From: Anaeroglomus sp964630775
GTDB lineage: Bacteria > Planctomycetota > Phycisphaerae > Sedimentisphaerales > Anaerohalosphaeraceae
Direction: 5' to 3'
NCBI GenBank assembly: GCA_964630775.1
Contig: CAZVYY010000012.1
Coordinates: 43,490 to 107,489 of the forward strand
DNA length: 64,000 nt
A program made the position numbers and the translations under genes. The notes under the pieces are model-generated. The model ran no database searches and had not been told where the DNA came from. It was given only the letters and a program-made list of their open reading frames with translations. Of this stretch, positions 1 to 8,471 are shown in pieces. Positions within the stretch are counted from its first letter, which is position 1. Every line of letters starts with the position of its first letter.

Positions 1-1
1 T

Positions 2-937
2 GTCCTGGAAAGCTCCACCTACCCCGGCACAACGCGTGAAGTCATGATGCCGATTCTGGAACAGACCGGCCTTGTAGCGGGCAAGGATTTTTATCTGGCA
101 TTTTCACCGGAGCGTGAAGATCCGGGCAACAAGAAATACACCACCAAGACTATACCGAAGATTGTCGGCGGTCTGACCCCCAAATGCTGCGAACTGGCCC
201 GCCAGGTGTACAGCTATGCGATCGAGACTCTCGTGCCGGTCTCCTCTCTGGAAGCGGCGGAAGCGGCCAAGATTCTTGAAAATACCTATCGCTGCATCAA
301 TATCGCGATGGTCAACGAACTCAAGATGCTCTTTGACCGCATGGGCATTGATGTCTGGGAGGTGATTCGTGCCGCCGCCACCAAGCCGTTTGGCTATCAT
401 CCGTTCTATCCGGGACCCGGCCTGGGCGGTCACTGCATCCCGATTGACCCGTTCTATCTGACCTGGAAGGCCCGTCAGTATCACATGGCCACCCGTTTTA
501 TCGAGCTGGCCGGCGAGATCAATACCGACATGCCGCATTATGTCATTCATCGTACCATGGAGGCCCTGAACAATCGCAAAAAGAGCCTCAATGGAGCCAA
601 AGTCCTCATTCTGGGTCTGGCTTATAAACCCGATATTGACGATGTCCGCGAGTCGCCGTCGCTGGAATTGATTGAATTGCTCAAAGAGCGGGGCGCCAAA
701 GTGGATTATAATGACCCGTATGTTCCCGCAACTCATAAGATGCGTGAATATGACCTCAAGATGAGCAGTAAAAAGCTGACCGCGGCGATGCTCAAAAGCT
801 ATGATGTGGTGCTGATTTCCACCAATCACAGTGATTATGACTACAAGTGGATTGTCAAAAACGCCAGACTGGTCATTGATACGCGCAATGCCTGTGCCAA
901 TGTCAAGGCCGGCCGCAATAAGATCGTCAAGGCGTAA
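2..937 (+). CDS. UDP-sugar 6-dehydrogenase (WecC/TviB-like), 5' part outside window
   Basis: Last 311 residues of an NAD-dependent UDP-sugar 6-dehydrogenase, which oxidises C6 of a UDP-hexose or UDP-N-acetylhexosamine to the uronate in the cytoplasm to feed surface polysaccharide synthesis. The frame is open to base 2, so the gene begins left of the window and the in-frame ATG at 44 is internal. Visible are the family sequence LESSTYPGTTREV, the middle domain, the catalytic cysteine in GGHCIPIDP near bases 424-450, and the C-terminal half with LILGLAYKPDIDDVRESPS. The GHCIPIDP form suits the UDP-GlcNAc/ManNAc branch (WecC, TviB) better than plain UDP-glucose dehydrogenase, but the substrate is not settled. 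With the epimerase at 2780 it could supply a UDP-GalNAcA-type donor, as TviB and TviC do. Confidence 0.9.
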   Translation, partial: VLESSTYPGTTREVMMPILEQTGLVAGKDFYLAFSPEREDPGNKKYTTKTIPKIVGGLTPKCCELARQVYSYAIETLVPVSSLEAAEAAKILENTYRCINIAMVNELKMLFDRMGIDVWEVIRAAATKPFGYHPFYPGPGLGGHCIPIDPFYLTWKARQYHMATRFIELAGEINTDMPHYVIHRTMEALNNRKKSLNGAKVLILGLAYKPDIDDVRESPSLELIELLKERGAKVDYNDPYVPATHKMREYDLKMSSKKLTAAMLKSYDVVLISTNHSDYDYKWIVKNARLVIDTRNACANVKAGRNKIVKA

Positions 938-965
938 GCTTTTACCTGTTCGATCTGTTAAACGT

Positions 966-992
966 GTCATTCCCGCGAAAGCGGGAGTCCGG
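966..992. repeat. REP-like palindrome, copy 1
   Basis: Sequence gtcattcccgcgaaagcggg plus agtccgg forms a short GC-rich hairpin (cccgc/gcggg). Near-identical copies lie at 17120-17146 and 18718-18744, all outside genes. It sits 29 bases after the dehydrogenase stop codon and could also stall transcription there. Confidence 0.75.
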
Positions 993-1173
993 ATTTCGCG
1001 GAATCTAAATGAACCGTTGAAAGCCTTGATTTTCGTGTCTGTTGTGGTTACCATTTAACACTTAAACATTGAATATGCTGGCTGCTGGAAGCTGCTCGTT
1101 TGCCGGCAGCCAATATCGGTGAATGCTCTGACAAGTTGTCCATGTTGAGATGTCTTGGCAGGTTTAAAAGGGC

Positions 1174-1259
1174 TTCATTAAAAATACAGTATTTGACCGG
1201 GATTGTCCCGGTTGTCTGCGTGCCTGGCTTTACACGCAGGTTTGGACTATTTTAATGAA
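1174..1259 (+). promoter_or_regulatory. Candidate structured leader RNA (three-helix junction) upstream of the propeller gene
   Basis: A closing stem TTCATTAAAA (1174-1183) pairs with TTTTAATGAA (1250-1259) and can be extended inward past one bulged A. It encloses two hairpins: ACCGGGA (1196-1202)/TCCCGGT (1206-1212) with a 3-base loop, and CTGCGTG (1216-1222)/CACGCAG (1233-1239) with a 10-base loop. The structure ends directly before the ribosome binding site ggaggt (1262-1267) of the gene starting at 1272. Pairing is read directly; a regulatory role is inference. It could also be a degenerate mobile hairpin element. The stretch 938-1271 otherwise contains only a REP-like palindrome and no gene I can support. 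Confidence 0.45.
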
Positions 1260-1271
1260 ATGGAGGTAACT

Positions 1272-2642
1272 ATGAAACGGTGTCTGATGATGTTGTGCCT
1301 GAGTGTTTGTGTATCGTTCGTCAATGCCGATTGGCCCCGTATCGACGTGTGTATCCATCCTTCAAAGCAGGACGCTCCCGCCATTGATGAGAATCTGGTC
1401 GTCTGGGCGGATCAGCGCAATGGGACACAGAATACCGATATCTACGGCAGACTGCTGCCCGATGTCACCGAGCTGGCGATTTGCAGGGCTGCCGGCCACC
1501 AGACCCAGCCTGCCGTCAGCGGACAGCGGGTTGTCTGGCGGGACAACCGAAACGGCAATCAGGATATCTATCTGTTTGATATGGCGACAAGCACCGAAAT
1601 CCCCATCTGTACCGATTCAGCCAACCAGGAAAATCCCGACATCAGCGGCAGCATTATTGTCTGGGAAGACTATCGCGGCGGCAATACGGATATCTACGGG
1701 TACAATCTCGATACAATGACCGAATTTCCAATCTGTACCGATCCCGCCATTCAGTATCAGCCTGCCGTTTCCGGGCATATTGTGGTCTGGACCGACCAGC
1801 GCAGCGGCAGCGCGGATATCTATGGATACAATCTGCTGACCCGGCAGGAGTTTGTAATTTGTTCTGATGCGGCCAACCAGTCCTGGCCGGATATCAATGG
1901 TGCGATTGTCGTCTGGCAGGATGAACGAAATCAGGAGGTCTCTGGCCGGGATATCTATGGTTTTGATCTGTCCGGTTCCGGCGAATTTGCAGTCTGTACG
2001 GATTTGGAATATCAGAACTACCCGGTGATTTGCGGGGATTATGTCGCCTGGCGTGATTATCGCAATGCCGCCGCCACCGGCTATGACATTTATGGTTTCA
2101 ATCTCAAGACGCAGACGCTCATGCAAATCTGCACGATCGGCGGGAGTCAGACTTTTCCAGCAATCTCGTCGCAGTATGCCGTCTGGCAGCATGGCGAAGA
2201 TATTGTCGGTGCCCAGCTGCCGATTCATTCCAAGGTGATCGTGCTCTATCCCAACGGCGGCCAGATGTTTTTGGCCGGTTCCCTGCCGACGGTGCAGTGG
2301 AAGACCGAAGGGGACCCGGTGGATGAGGTTCGGATAGATTTTTCCGCCGATAATGGCCAGAGCTGGCGGATTCTCGCCAATGCCGTGCTCAATGCCGGCA
2401 TCTTTCAGATAACACTTCCGTCGGACATTCATTCTCAGCAATGTCTCGTTCGGGTGCGTTCCACGGCCAATCTGGATGTGATGGATATCGGCGATGATGT
2501 CTTTACGGTCTTTCAATGTGCACAGACTCTGACGGCGGACCTGACCGGTGACTGTTTCGTGAATCTGGCCGATTTTGCCGTCCTGGCCAATCAATGGCTG
2601 ACCTGCGGCAATCCGTATGATTCTGATTGGTGCCAGCAGTAG
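1272..2642 (+). CDS. Secreted seven-repeat beta-propeller protein with dockerin-like tail
   Basis: 456-residue exported protein of unknown ligand. The start at 1272 is chosen over earlier in-frame codons because ggaggt lies 4-9 bases upstream and because a signal peptide (MKRCLMMLCLSVCVSFVNA) follows at once. Seven copies of a repeat of about 40-48 residues with core P.ISG.IVVW.D.R.G..DIYGYNL fill roughly residues 20-325; seven TolB-like copies fit a seven-bladed propeller. An Ig-like region with YPNGGQ...GS follows (about 330-420). The C-terminus (about 425-450) is a single EF-hand/dockerin-like unit, DLTGDCFVNLADF..LANQWLTC, common in phycisphaeral extracellular proteins. It stands inside the polysaccharide locus, so binding of secreted polymer or an envelope role is plausible, but this is inference. 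Confidence 0.8.
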   Translation: MKRCLMMLCLSVCVSFVNADWPRIDVCIHPSKQDAPAIDENLVVWADQRNGTQNTDIYGRLLPDVTELAICRAAGHQTQPAVSGQRVVWRDNRNGNQDIYLFDMATSTEIPICTDSANQENPDISGSIIVWEDYRGGNTDIYGYNLDTMTEFPICTDPAIQYQPAVSGHIVVWTDQRSGSADIYGYNLLTRQEFVICSDAANQSWPDINGAIVVWQDERNQEVSGRDIYGFDLSGSGEFAVCTDLEYQNYPVICGDYVAWRDYRNAAATGYDIYGFNLKTQTLMQICTIGGSQTFPAISSQYAVWQHGEDIVGAQLPIHSKVIVLYPNGGQMFLAGSLPTVQWKTEGDPVDEVRIDFSADNGQSWRILANAVLNAGIFQITLPSDIHSQQCLVRVRSTANLDVMDIGDDVFTVFQCAQTLTADLTGDCFVNLADFAVLANQWLTCGNPYDSDWCQQ

Positions 2643-2664
2643 CACGGAACGCAAGCGACGTGAT
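2636..2664 (+). repeat. Dispersed 29-bp repeat (gcagtagca.gga.cgcaag type), copy 1
   Basis: Matches the copy at 18655-18683 at 26 of 29 positions (my alignment). This copy overlaps the stop codon (2640-2642) of the propeller gene, so the element supplies the stop and adjoins the gene end; copy 2 begins 4 bases after a stop codon. Confidence 0.7.
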
Positions 2665-2677
2665 TTTAATTGTAAAT

Positions 2678-2743
2678 CACCATGAAGCTCATGAAGTTAG
2701 TGAAGGAATATAGTAAAAGGTTCTCTTCCTGTTCTTCATGGTG
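2678..2743. repeat. Inverted repeat (CACCATGAAG / CTTCATGGTG)
   Basis: Ten-base perfect arms at 2678-2687 and 2734-2743 with a 46-base interior. It lies between the propeller gene and the epimerase. No T-run follows, so it is not a classical terminator; it resembles the other dispersed intergenic elements in this window. Confidence 0.5.
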
Positions 2744-2779
2744 AGAAAACCAACAACCAATAACTGACAACTGATCACT

Positions 2780-3700
2780 ATGAAAATTCTCGTCACCGGC
2801 GGTGCCGGCTTCATCGGCAGCCATATTGTTGAACATTTTCAGGGTCAGGCGGATGTGGTCGTCCTCGATAACTTCCGCTCCGGCTTCAGAAAAAATCTGG
2901 ATGGCCTGCAATGCCGTCTGATTGAAGGTTCAATCACGGACCCCGCTGCCGTTCGCCAGGCCGTTCAGGGCGTGGATTACATTTTCCATCTGGCCGCGAT
3001 GATCAGCGTTCCGGAATCGATGACCAAGCCGCGTGAGTGTGTCGAGATCAACACGCAGGGCACCCTGATTGTGCTGGAAGAAGCCGCCCGCGCCGGCGTA
3101 AAAAAGCTGTGCCTGAGCTCTTCGGCCGCCATCTATGGCGATAATCCCAGGCTGCCCAAAACCGAGGATATGCTGCCCGAGCCTAAAAGCCCCTATGCCG
3201 TCACCAAGCTCGACGGCGAATATTACTGCCGGATGTTCCACGACGAAGGCTGGCTCAAGACCGCCTGCATGCGGTATTTCAATGTTTTTGGCCCGCGTCA
3301 GGACCCCAAAAGCCAGTATGCCGCGGCGGTACCCATATTTATCGACAAAGCGGTCCGGAATGACCCGATTACCATCTTCGGCGATGGCCTCCAGACGCGC
3401 GATTTCGTCTTCGTCAAGGATGTGGTTGCCGCTAATGTCTTTCTGGCGACCCGGCCGGACTTAACCGGCGTATATAATGTAGCTTGCGGCGGAACAATCA
3501 CGATTAAAGAGCTGGCTGAAAAGATTGTCGCCCTGACCGGCAGTGGTTCCCAAATTCGTTTCGCAGCCGAGCGTGCAGGCGATATTAAACATTCAAAAGC
3601 GGATGTGACAAAGATAAAATCAGCCGGTTTCGCCCCAATGAATCGGTTTGAAGATGGACTAAGTCGGACTATTGAGTTTTTTAAACCCAAAGACCGATAA
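2780..3700 (+). CDS. NAD-dependent sugar-nucleotide epimerase (UDP-glucose/UDP-GlcNAc 4-epimerase family)
   Basis: 306-residue short-chain dehydrogenase of the extended class, expected to interconvert UDP-sugars at C4 in the cytoplasm. The N-terminus has the NAD-binding motif TGGAGFIGSH (residues 6-15), then LDNFRSG, and the catalytic S-Y-K set: SSSAAIYGD (about 117-125) and SPYAVTKLDGEYY (YxxxK near 141-145). RYFNVFGPRQ and GDGLQTRDFVFVKDV are the usual substrate-side motifs, and the length is normal. The epimerase follows the UDP-sugar dehydrogenase region in the same orientation, so the pair could make an epimerised uronate. Galactose, GalNAc or GlcA epimerase activity cannot be distinguished by eye. 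No clear ribosome binding site precedes the ATG. Confidence 0.88.
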   Translation: MKILVTGGAGFIGSHIVEHFQGQADVVVLDNFRSGFRKNLDGLQCRLIEGSITDPAAVRQAVQGVDYIFHLAAMISVPESMTKPRECVEINTQGTLIVLEEAARAGVKKLCLSSSAAIYGDNPRLPKTEDMLPEPKSPYAVTKLDGEYYCRMFHDEGWLKTACMRYFNVFGPRQDPKSQYAAAVPIFIDKAVRNDPITIFGDGLQTRDFVFVKDVVAANVFLATRPDLTGVYNVACGGTITIKELAEKIVALTGSGSQIRFAAERAGDIKHSKADVTKIKSAGFAPMNRFEDGLSRTIEFFKPKDR

Positions 3701-3819
3701 CCGAAGACTAAAAACCAACAACCGGACAGGCGATGCCCGTCAATTTATTTCTTATAGTTTAAAAAGAGTCTGTCAAAACAGGTATAAACGATTAAGGAAT
3801 AAATACAAGGTTCAAAACA

Positions 3820-5529
3820 ATGAATCATAAAACCTTCAATTTTGCCGCCGTATCGGTCTTAGTTGTATCTTCCGTGTTTCTCGGAGCGGTGGTTTTTTGG
3901 CCGGATTCCCCCAAAAGCGTCAATGCGGGTACAACAGTCCAGCCTGCTGCTCAGCCTTCTGTTCCAGCCCAGCCTGTCAGTCCGGCTCAGCCCGCTGCCC
4001 TGGCACAGAACGATAATTCCGGCGATTTTGAACCACTGCACGAAGCGGTTTCGTATCCCAGCGAGTATATGGCGATGGACACGGCCAATGAGTTTCCTGT
4101 GATAGAAATCAGCTCGCCCGACTCCGGCAGTTCGGCTAATTATGTGTCTTCACAGAGCATATCCGGCGATTCCTCCAGTTCATTTTCGTTTGATGTCTCG
4201 AATTTGTCATCCACCCTGTCTTCCAGTGGAAATACATCCAGTTCCTCCAGTTCAGCAAGCGCGCCCTCATCCGGCGGCTCGTCGGGTTCTTCCGGCGGAG
4301 CATCCTCCGGGGGTTCGTCTGAAGGCGACTCCTCTGAAGGCGACACCACCCAGCCTGGAGACAACGCCACGAATACTCAGCCGGATACACCCACGGTAAA
4401 TCCCGACACGCCCGGCGGTGGTGGCGGTTCTGCACAGGATTATTCATTGCCGGATTGGATTAAAAATGAAGGCATCCGGGCCGGATTTATGTCTTCCACT
4501 TCGGGAAATCTGGATGTAATTCCTCGTATTGTTCAGGAGACCAAAAACATCGGGTTGAATACAGCCATTGTCTATGGGTGTATGTTTGCGGAAACACCAA
4601 ATCATCTGACTTATTATCGGGAATGGTTCCGTCAGTGTAATAAAGCAGGATTGCACATATTTGCATTCTACGGTTGGCAGCCTCCGATCAAAAACACCTG
4701 TCGTCCGGTCGTCTTCAGCGATGGTACGGAAGGTCTTTTCCCCTGTCCGCTTGATGATCAGCTCTGGCAGTACCTGACCGACAATATGGTCGAAAAGCTG
4801 GCCAGGGTGTCCGTGGAACGCAGAGACTTGCAGACCGCGTTTGACGGTTTCTTTCTGGATATGGAGATGTACCGGACGGAAGCCGAGCCTGCGGATAAAA
4901 GAAATTATTCGCTTGATACCTGTTTCTGTGATGTCTGTTTTTCCCGTTTTATACAGACCCAGCCGAAGTGGAAAAATATGCCGATGGTGCGAACTGATCG
5001 GCGCAAATTCTGGCTGGAGCAAAATAATCTGCTGTCCGCTTATCATGCCTGTCTGACACGGGCCGTCGAGACAAGGGCGGAAGATTTGAGAAATCAGGTC
5101 CATACGATAAATCCCAAACTGCTGTTTGGAGTGTACCCGAGGCTGTCAGTTGAAAATTGGGTGCTTGCGGCAGTCATGAGGGGATTTGGACGGAATTCTT
5201 ACCCCGCGATTTCATTCACCACAGACACCTATGGCTACTATCCCATTCCCTGGGGGGCCGCCCGTATTCCCGCCGATCTGACGGCGTATTTTAAGGAATT
5301 TGATATTAACGGCATCTATGTTGCCGGATATTTATTGCGTGCCTACACCAGCGGTGAAATCAAAAATCATCTGGTTAAATCCGGTCAAAATGCCCAGGGA
5401 TACTGGCTGTTTCGGATGCCCCAGCTCCTGGATAGTCGAATTCCTCCATCCGAGGCACTGGCCGGCGGAACCCAGGCGGACTACCTGCGGGAAATAAAAA
5501 ATGCCAATATACAGCTAAATGCAAGGTGA
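3820..5529 (+). CDS. Membrane-anchored or secreted glycosidase-like protein with Ser/Gly-rich linker
   Basis: 569 residues. A hydrophobic segment at about 8-30 acts as signal peptide or anchor. A Pro/Ala/Gln stretch follows (about 35-70), then a Ser/Gly-rich low-complexity linker (about 110-205), then a globular domain (about 208-565). The domain looks like a TIM-barrel glycoside-hydrolase-like fold: GFMSSTSGNLDVIPRIV near its start, a repeated NIGLNTAIVYG/GLHIFAFYGW strand-helix pattern, and FDGFFLDMEMYR (about 340-351) with acidic residues typical of catalytic barrel strands. The CFCDVCFSRF segment (about 369) recalls the CxCxxC stretch of several GH42-like families. I do not recognise a named family. 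Its place next to the flippase suggests trimming or processing of the exported polymer. The end overlaps the earliest possible start of the flippase. Confidence 0.6.
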   Translation: MNHKTFNFAAVSVLVVSSVFLGAVVFWPDSPKSVNAGTTVQPAAQPSVPAQPVSPAQPAALAQNDNSGDFEPLHEAVSYPSEYMAMDTANEFPVIEISSPDSGSSANYVSSQSISGDSSSSFSFDVSNLSSTLSSSGNTSSSSSSASAPSSGGSSGSSGGASSGGSSEGDSSEGDTTQPGDNATNTQPDTPTVNPDTPGGGGGSAQDYSLPDWIKNEGIRAGFMSSTSGNLDVIPRIVQETKNIGLNTAIVYGCMFAETPNHLTYYREWFRQCNKAGLHIFAFYGWQPPIKNTCRPVVFSDGTEGLFPCPLDDQLWQYLTDNMVEKLARVSVERRDLQTAFDGFFLDMEMYRTEAEPADKRNYSLDTCFCDVCFSRFIQTQPKWKNMPMVRTDRRKFWLEQNNLLSAYHACLTRAVETRAEDLRNQVHTINPKLLFGVYPRLSVENWVLAAVMRGFGRNSYPAISFTTDTYGYYPIPWGAARIPADLTAYFKEFDINGIYVAGYLLRAYTSGEIKNHLVKSGQNAQGYWLFRMPQLLDSRIPPSEALAGGTQADYLREIKNANIQLNAR

Positions 5530-5551
5530 TTCCGCGCCCCGGCGCGACAGC

Positions 5552-6808
5552 ATGAAAACCCCGTCCCTCAAGATTAATTTTGCATGGGCATTTATCGGCA
5601 ATGCCGTGTATGCTCTGTGCGGCTATTTATTACTAACGATATTAACCAAAACCTCTTCGGTTGAAACAGTCGGTCTCTGGGGGATTGCCCAGGCGGTGAC
5701 TTTGCCGGTGGCCACCTTTTTCAGTCTCCGGCTCTGTACCGTTAATATTACCGACGTCCGCAGGGAATATCACACAGGCCACTATGTTGCCGTGCGGTTA
5801 GCGGCGTCTGTGCTGTCGGCGATGGTGATTGCCGTCATTGGCTTTCTGTTTTATCCCCCGCACACAGCCGCGGTGATTGCCTTAATGGGCGTCAGTCAGT
5901 CCATTGCCGAAATTCGATCCTACTTTTTGTCCAATATGCAAAAATATGAACGCCTGAATCTGGCCACCCTGTCTCAGATTATTGAGGGACTCCTGACCCT
6001 GTTGCTGTTTGGGGTTCTATTTTGGATGAGCCGGAATTTGCTGCTGGCCATTGTGGGAACCATCGTTTCACGGCTGCTTGTCCTGTGTTTCTACGATATT
6101 CCTGTCTCGGCAAAGGTCTTAATTGCCCACCACAAACATGAGGATGCGTTATATAGGCCTGTTTGGCACTGGGATGCCTTATGGAAGTTGTCCGCACAAG
6201 CAGCCCCCCTGGCCGTAGTTGCTGCAACTACAGCGGTATTTCAAAATATCCCGCGAATCGTAATGGATCGCCAGATTGGCCGCGAAGCGGTAGGGTATTT
6301 TACGGCAATGTCCATGCTGCTGGTTGCTTATACCATGGTCAATGCCGCCCTCGGCAATGCGGCCCTGCCCCGCCTGTCCAGATATTTTGCAGAAAACACA
6401 AAAGCCTTTGTCTGGCTGCTGGTTCGCTTGATAGGGATCAATTTTGCGCTGGGGGTTGTATTTGTGGCGGTTGTCTTTTTTTTCGGCGAACCGCTGCTGA
6501 CGATGCTGTTTACCGCCGACTATGCCCAGCATAAAAATGTCCTCGTGATGCTGGCCGTGTCCAGTTGTCTTTTATCGGTTTTCAGTGTATCCAACTGGGG
6601 TTTGAATGCGACAAGACAGTTTGCAGTACAAGTGCCGATTTATATAGTTACCTTATTTTCCAGCCTTGTTAGTTCAGTACTTTTAATTCCTCATTATAAC
6701 ATGTATGGTGCTTCATTGGCATTAATGATTTGCTATATCGTTGGAAGTATTGGTTGCCTGTATTTCGTTATCATGGCAATAAGTAAAAATAGAACTAAAG
6801 CTCTTTAA
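5552..6808 (+). CDS. Polysaccharide flippase (Wzx/RfbX family, MOP superfamily)
   Basis: 418-residue integral membrane protein expected to flip undecaprenyl-linked repeat units across the cytoplasmic membrane. About 12 hydrophobic segments run along its length, beginning with INFAWAFIGNAVYALCGYLL (residues 7-26), the usual N-terminal pattern of Wzx proteins; PAISFTT-type enzyme motifs are absent. The start at 5552 gives this pattern directly; an alternative start at 5519 would add 11 polar residues and overlap the preceding gene by 11 bases. Neither has a good ribosome binding site. Neighbours (polymerase, acetyltransferase and glycosyltransferases downstream) support a Wzx/Wzy-dependent pathway. 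Confidence 0.82.
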   Translation: MKTPSLKINFAWAFIGNAVYALCGYLLLTILTKTSSVETVGLWGIAQAVTLPVATFFSLRLCTVNITDVRREYHTGHYVAVRLAASVLSAMVIAVIGFLFYPPHTAAVIALMGVSQSIAEIRSYFLSNMQKYERLNLATLSQIIEGLLTLLLFGVLFWMSRNLLLAIVGTIVSRLLVLCFYDIPVSAKVLIAHHKHEDALYRPVWHWDALWKLSAQAAPLAVVAATTAVFQNIPRIVMDRQIGREAVGYFTAMSMLLVAYTMVNAALGNAALPRLSRYFAENTKAFVWLLVRLIGINFALGVVFVAVVFFFGEPLLTMLFTADYAQHKNVLVMLAVSSCLLSVFSVSNWGLNATRQFAVQVPIYIVTLFSSLVSSVLLIPHYNMYGASLALMICYIVGSIGCLYFVIMAISKNRTKAL

Positions 6809-6911
6809 TAACGAAGCATTGATATCAATTCATTATTCAATTTGTAATTTAAGGGCATATAAAGACTTATCTGTATAACTAAGATATAAAGCACATTAAT
6901 GGAAACACTTT

Positions 6912-8471
6912 ATGGAATCAAGTGAATACTTCGAGCAATCAGGATCGTTGGAAAACATTGAAGAGAATTTTACAGTAAACTGCTTAGGACAATCTCATTT
7001 TAGAGATTATATCTGGTCTTTTTTTTATGCTATTTTGATTATTTTGTTTTTTGTGTTTCTTGAGCCAGGCAAATTGATCCACTGGATGTTAATACCTCTG
7101 TTGTTGTGCGGAACAATAGTATTAACCGACGCAATCCGCTGGATGAAAGGTACTTATACAATATTTGACCCCAAAGGCGTCATTGGGCTTTATGGAATCA
7201 ATTTCTTTTTGATAGCCCCACTGCTGATCGTTATGAATGATATGGAGGGGGTTGAAACATACACAATCTCATATTGGCAGCCACTTCTCGGTTTGATGGC
7301 TATATTAAATTTAATTGGATTGTTAATATATAAGATATTCGAAAAAATGGCTTTCAAACGCCCAACTAAAGTCGAGACAACGTATTGGCAATTGAATCCT
7401 GGCAGGGCAACTTTCTTTGTGCCTGCATTTGTGATAATTGCTTTCTTGTCATATTGTATCTATATCATTAAAGGCGGTGGGCTGAGCGCTTTAATTCTTC
7501 AAGAAAGACAGGGTGAGGCAAATGTGGGCCTAGTGGGAGCCGGGATATTTATGGTGCTAAGAGACGCTCTGCCCCTGACTATAATGATTGCATTAACAAT
7601 TCATCGAATAAAGACATTACGAGGCAATAATAGTCAATGGTGGTTTTTTATCGGCATAGGTGTTCTGATTTTGTTTTTCTTTACATCGGGTCTTCGTGGA
7701 AGCCGCGCCGCAACCGGCTATGGGCTTATCTGTGCTGGTGCAGTGGTGCATTATTTTTGGCGAAAGCTGACGGTAAAATTAATATTGCTGTCCTTAATCC
7801 CACTGATGCTTTTCTTTTATTTTTATAGTTTCTATAAAAGTGCTGGAATAGTAGGGATAAGGGATTTGGTTCAGGGACGGACCACTATTGCAAGTCTGCA
7901 GGAAAGCACAACACGGTCGTTTGCGGGAATGTTGGTAGGTGATTTAAGCCGCGCTCATGTACAGGCGGCAGAGTTAGATGTGCTTGTAAATAAAACATGG
8001 CCCTATCGATACCGATATGGAATTACTTACCCGCATGCGATTGGATTTATGATTCCTCGCCAAGTATGGCCAACAAAGCCCACAGATACAGCCAGAATTG
8101 TCGCAGGGACAGAAATGCTTTATGGACAGGGAACATATGGTGAATATGCGAAATATGGCGGAGGCGGCAGTCGTTCGACTCAGCTTTATGGATTAGCCGG
8201 AGAAGCCATGTTGAACTTTGGTGTGTATGGTGTTCCATTTGCCTTTGCGGTTTGGGGCTATATTGTAGGAAGGATTCGAAAAAGAATTTATAGTTTTAGA
8301 GCCGGTGATATGCGTTTGCTTATTTCTGGTTTTTGGCTTCTGCTATGCTTTACGATCTTGTCTGCAGATGCAGACATTATTGTATGGTTTTTTACCTCAC
8401 TGTATGCGATACCTGCGATATTGATATATCTAATAAGTGATAAGTATAAACTTGAAGCCGACAATGATTAA
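6912..8471 (+). CDS. Wzy-like O-antigen/exopolysaccharide polymerase
   Basis: 519-residue polytopic membrane protein. Roughly 11-12 hydrophobic segments alternate with short loops, with one larger polar loop at about 300-410 (GIVGIRDLVQGRTTIASLQ, then AHVQAAELDVL and GFMIPRQVWPTKP). That large periplasmic loop with conserved R/H/P residues is characteristic of oligosaccharide repeat-unit polymerases, which join flipped units in the periplasm. Sequence identity within this class is low, so the call rests on topology and on its position after the flippase. Base composition is clearly lower in GC than its neighbours (17 of 60 G+C at 7021-7080 by my count), which is typical of Wzy genes and suggests exchange between strains. 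Confidence 0.72.
   Translation: MESSEYFEQSGSLENIEENFTVNCLGQSHFRDYIWSFFYAILIILFFVFLEPGKLIHWMLIPLLLCGTIVLTDAIRWMKGTYTIFDPKGVIGLYGINFFLIAPLLIVMNDMEGVETYTISYWQPLLGLMAILNLIGLLIYKIFEKMAFKRPTKVETTYWQLNPGRATFFVPAFVIIAFLSYCIYIIKGGGLSALILQERQGEANVGLVGAGIFMVLRDALPLTIMIALTIHRIKTLRGNNSQWWFFIGIGVLILFFFTSGLRGSRAATGYGLICAGAVVHYFWRKLTVKLILLSLIPLMLFFYFYSFYKSAGIVGIRDLVQGRTTIASLQESTTRSFAGMLVGDLSRAHVQAAELDVLVNKTWPYRYRYGITYPHAIGFMIPRQVWPTKPTDTARIVAGTEMLYGQGTYGEYAKYGGGGSRSTQLYGLAGEAMLNFGVYGVPFAFAVWGYIVGRIRKRIYSFRAGDMRLLISGFWLLLCFTILSADADIIVWFFTSLYAIPAILIYLISDKYKLEADND

Noticed and set aside
1617..2654. 345-codon minus-strand frame
   Set aside because: Antisense to the propeller gene, whose repeats, signal peptide and ribosome binding site settle the true strand.
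6817..6828. Perfect palindrome ATTGATATCAAT between flippase and polymerase genes
   Set aside because: Twelve bases in AT-rich DNA can arise by chance; no T-run or second site, so I do not call an operator.
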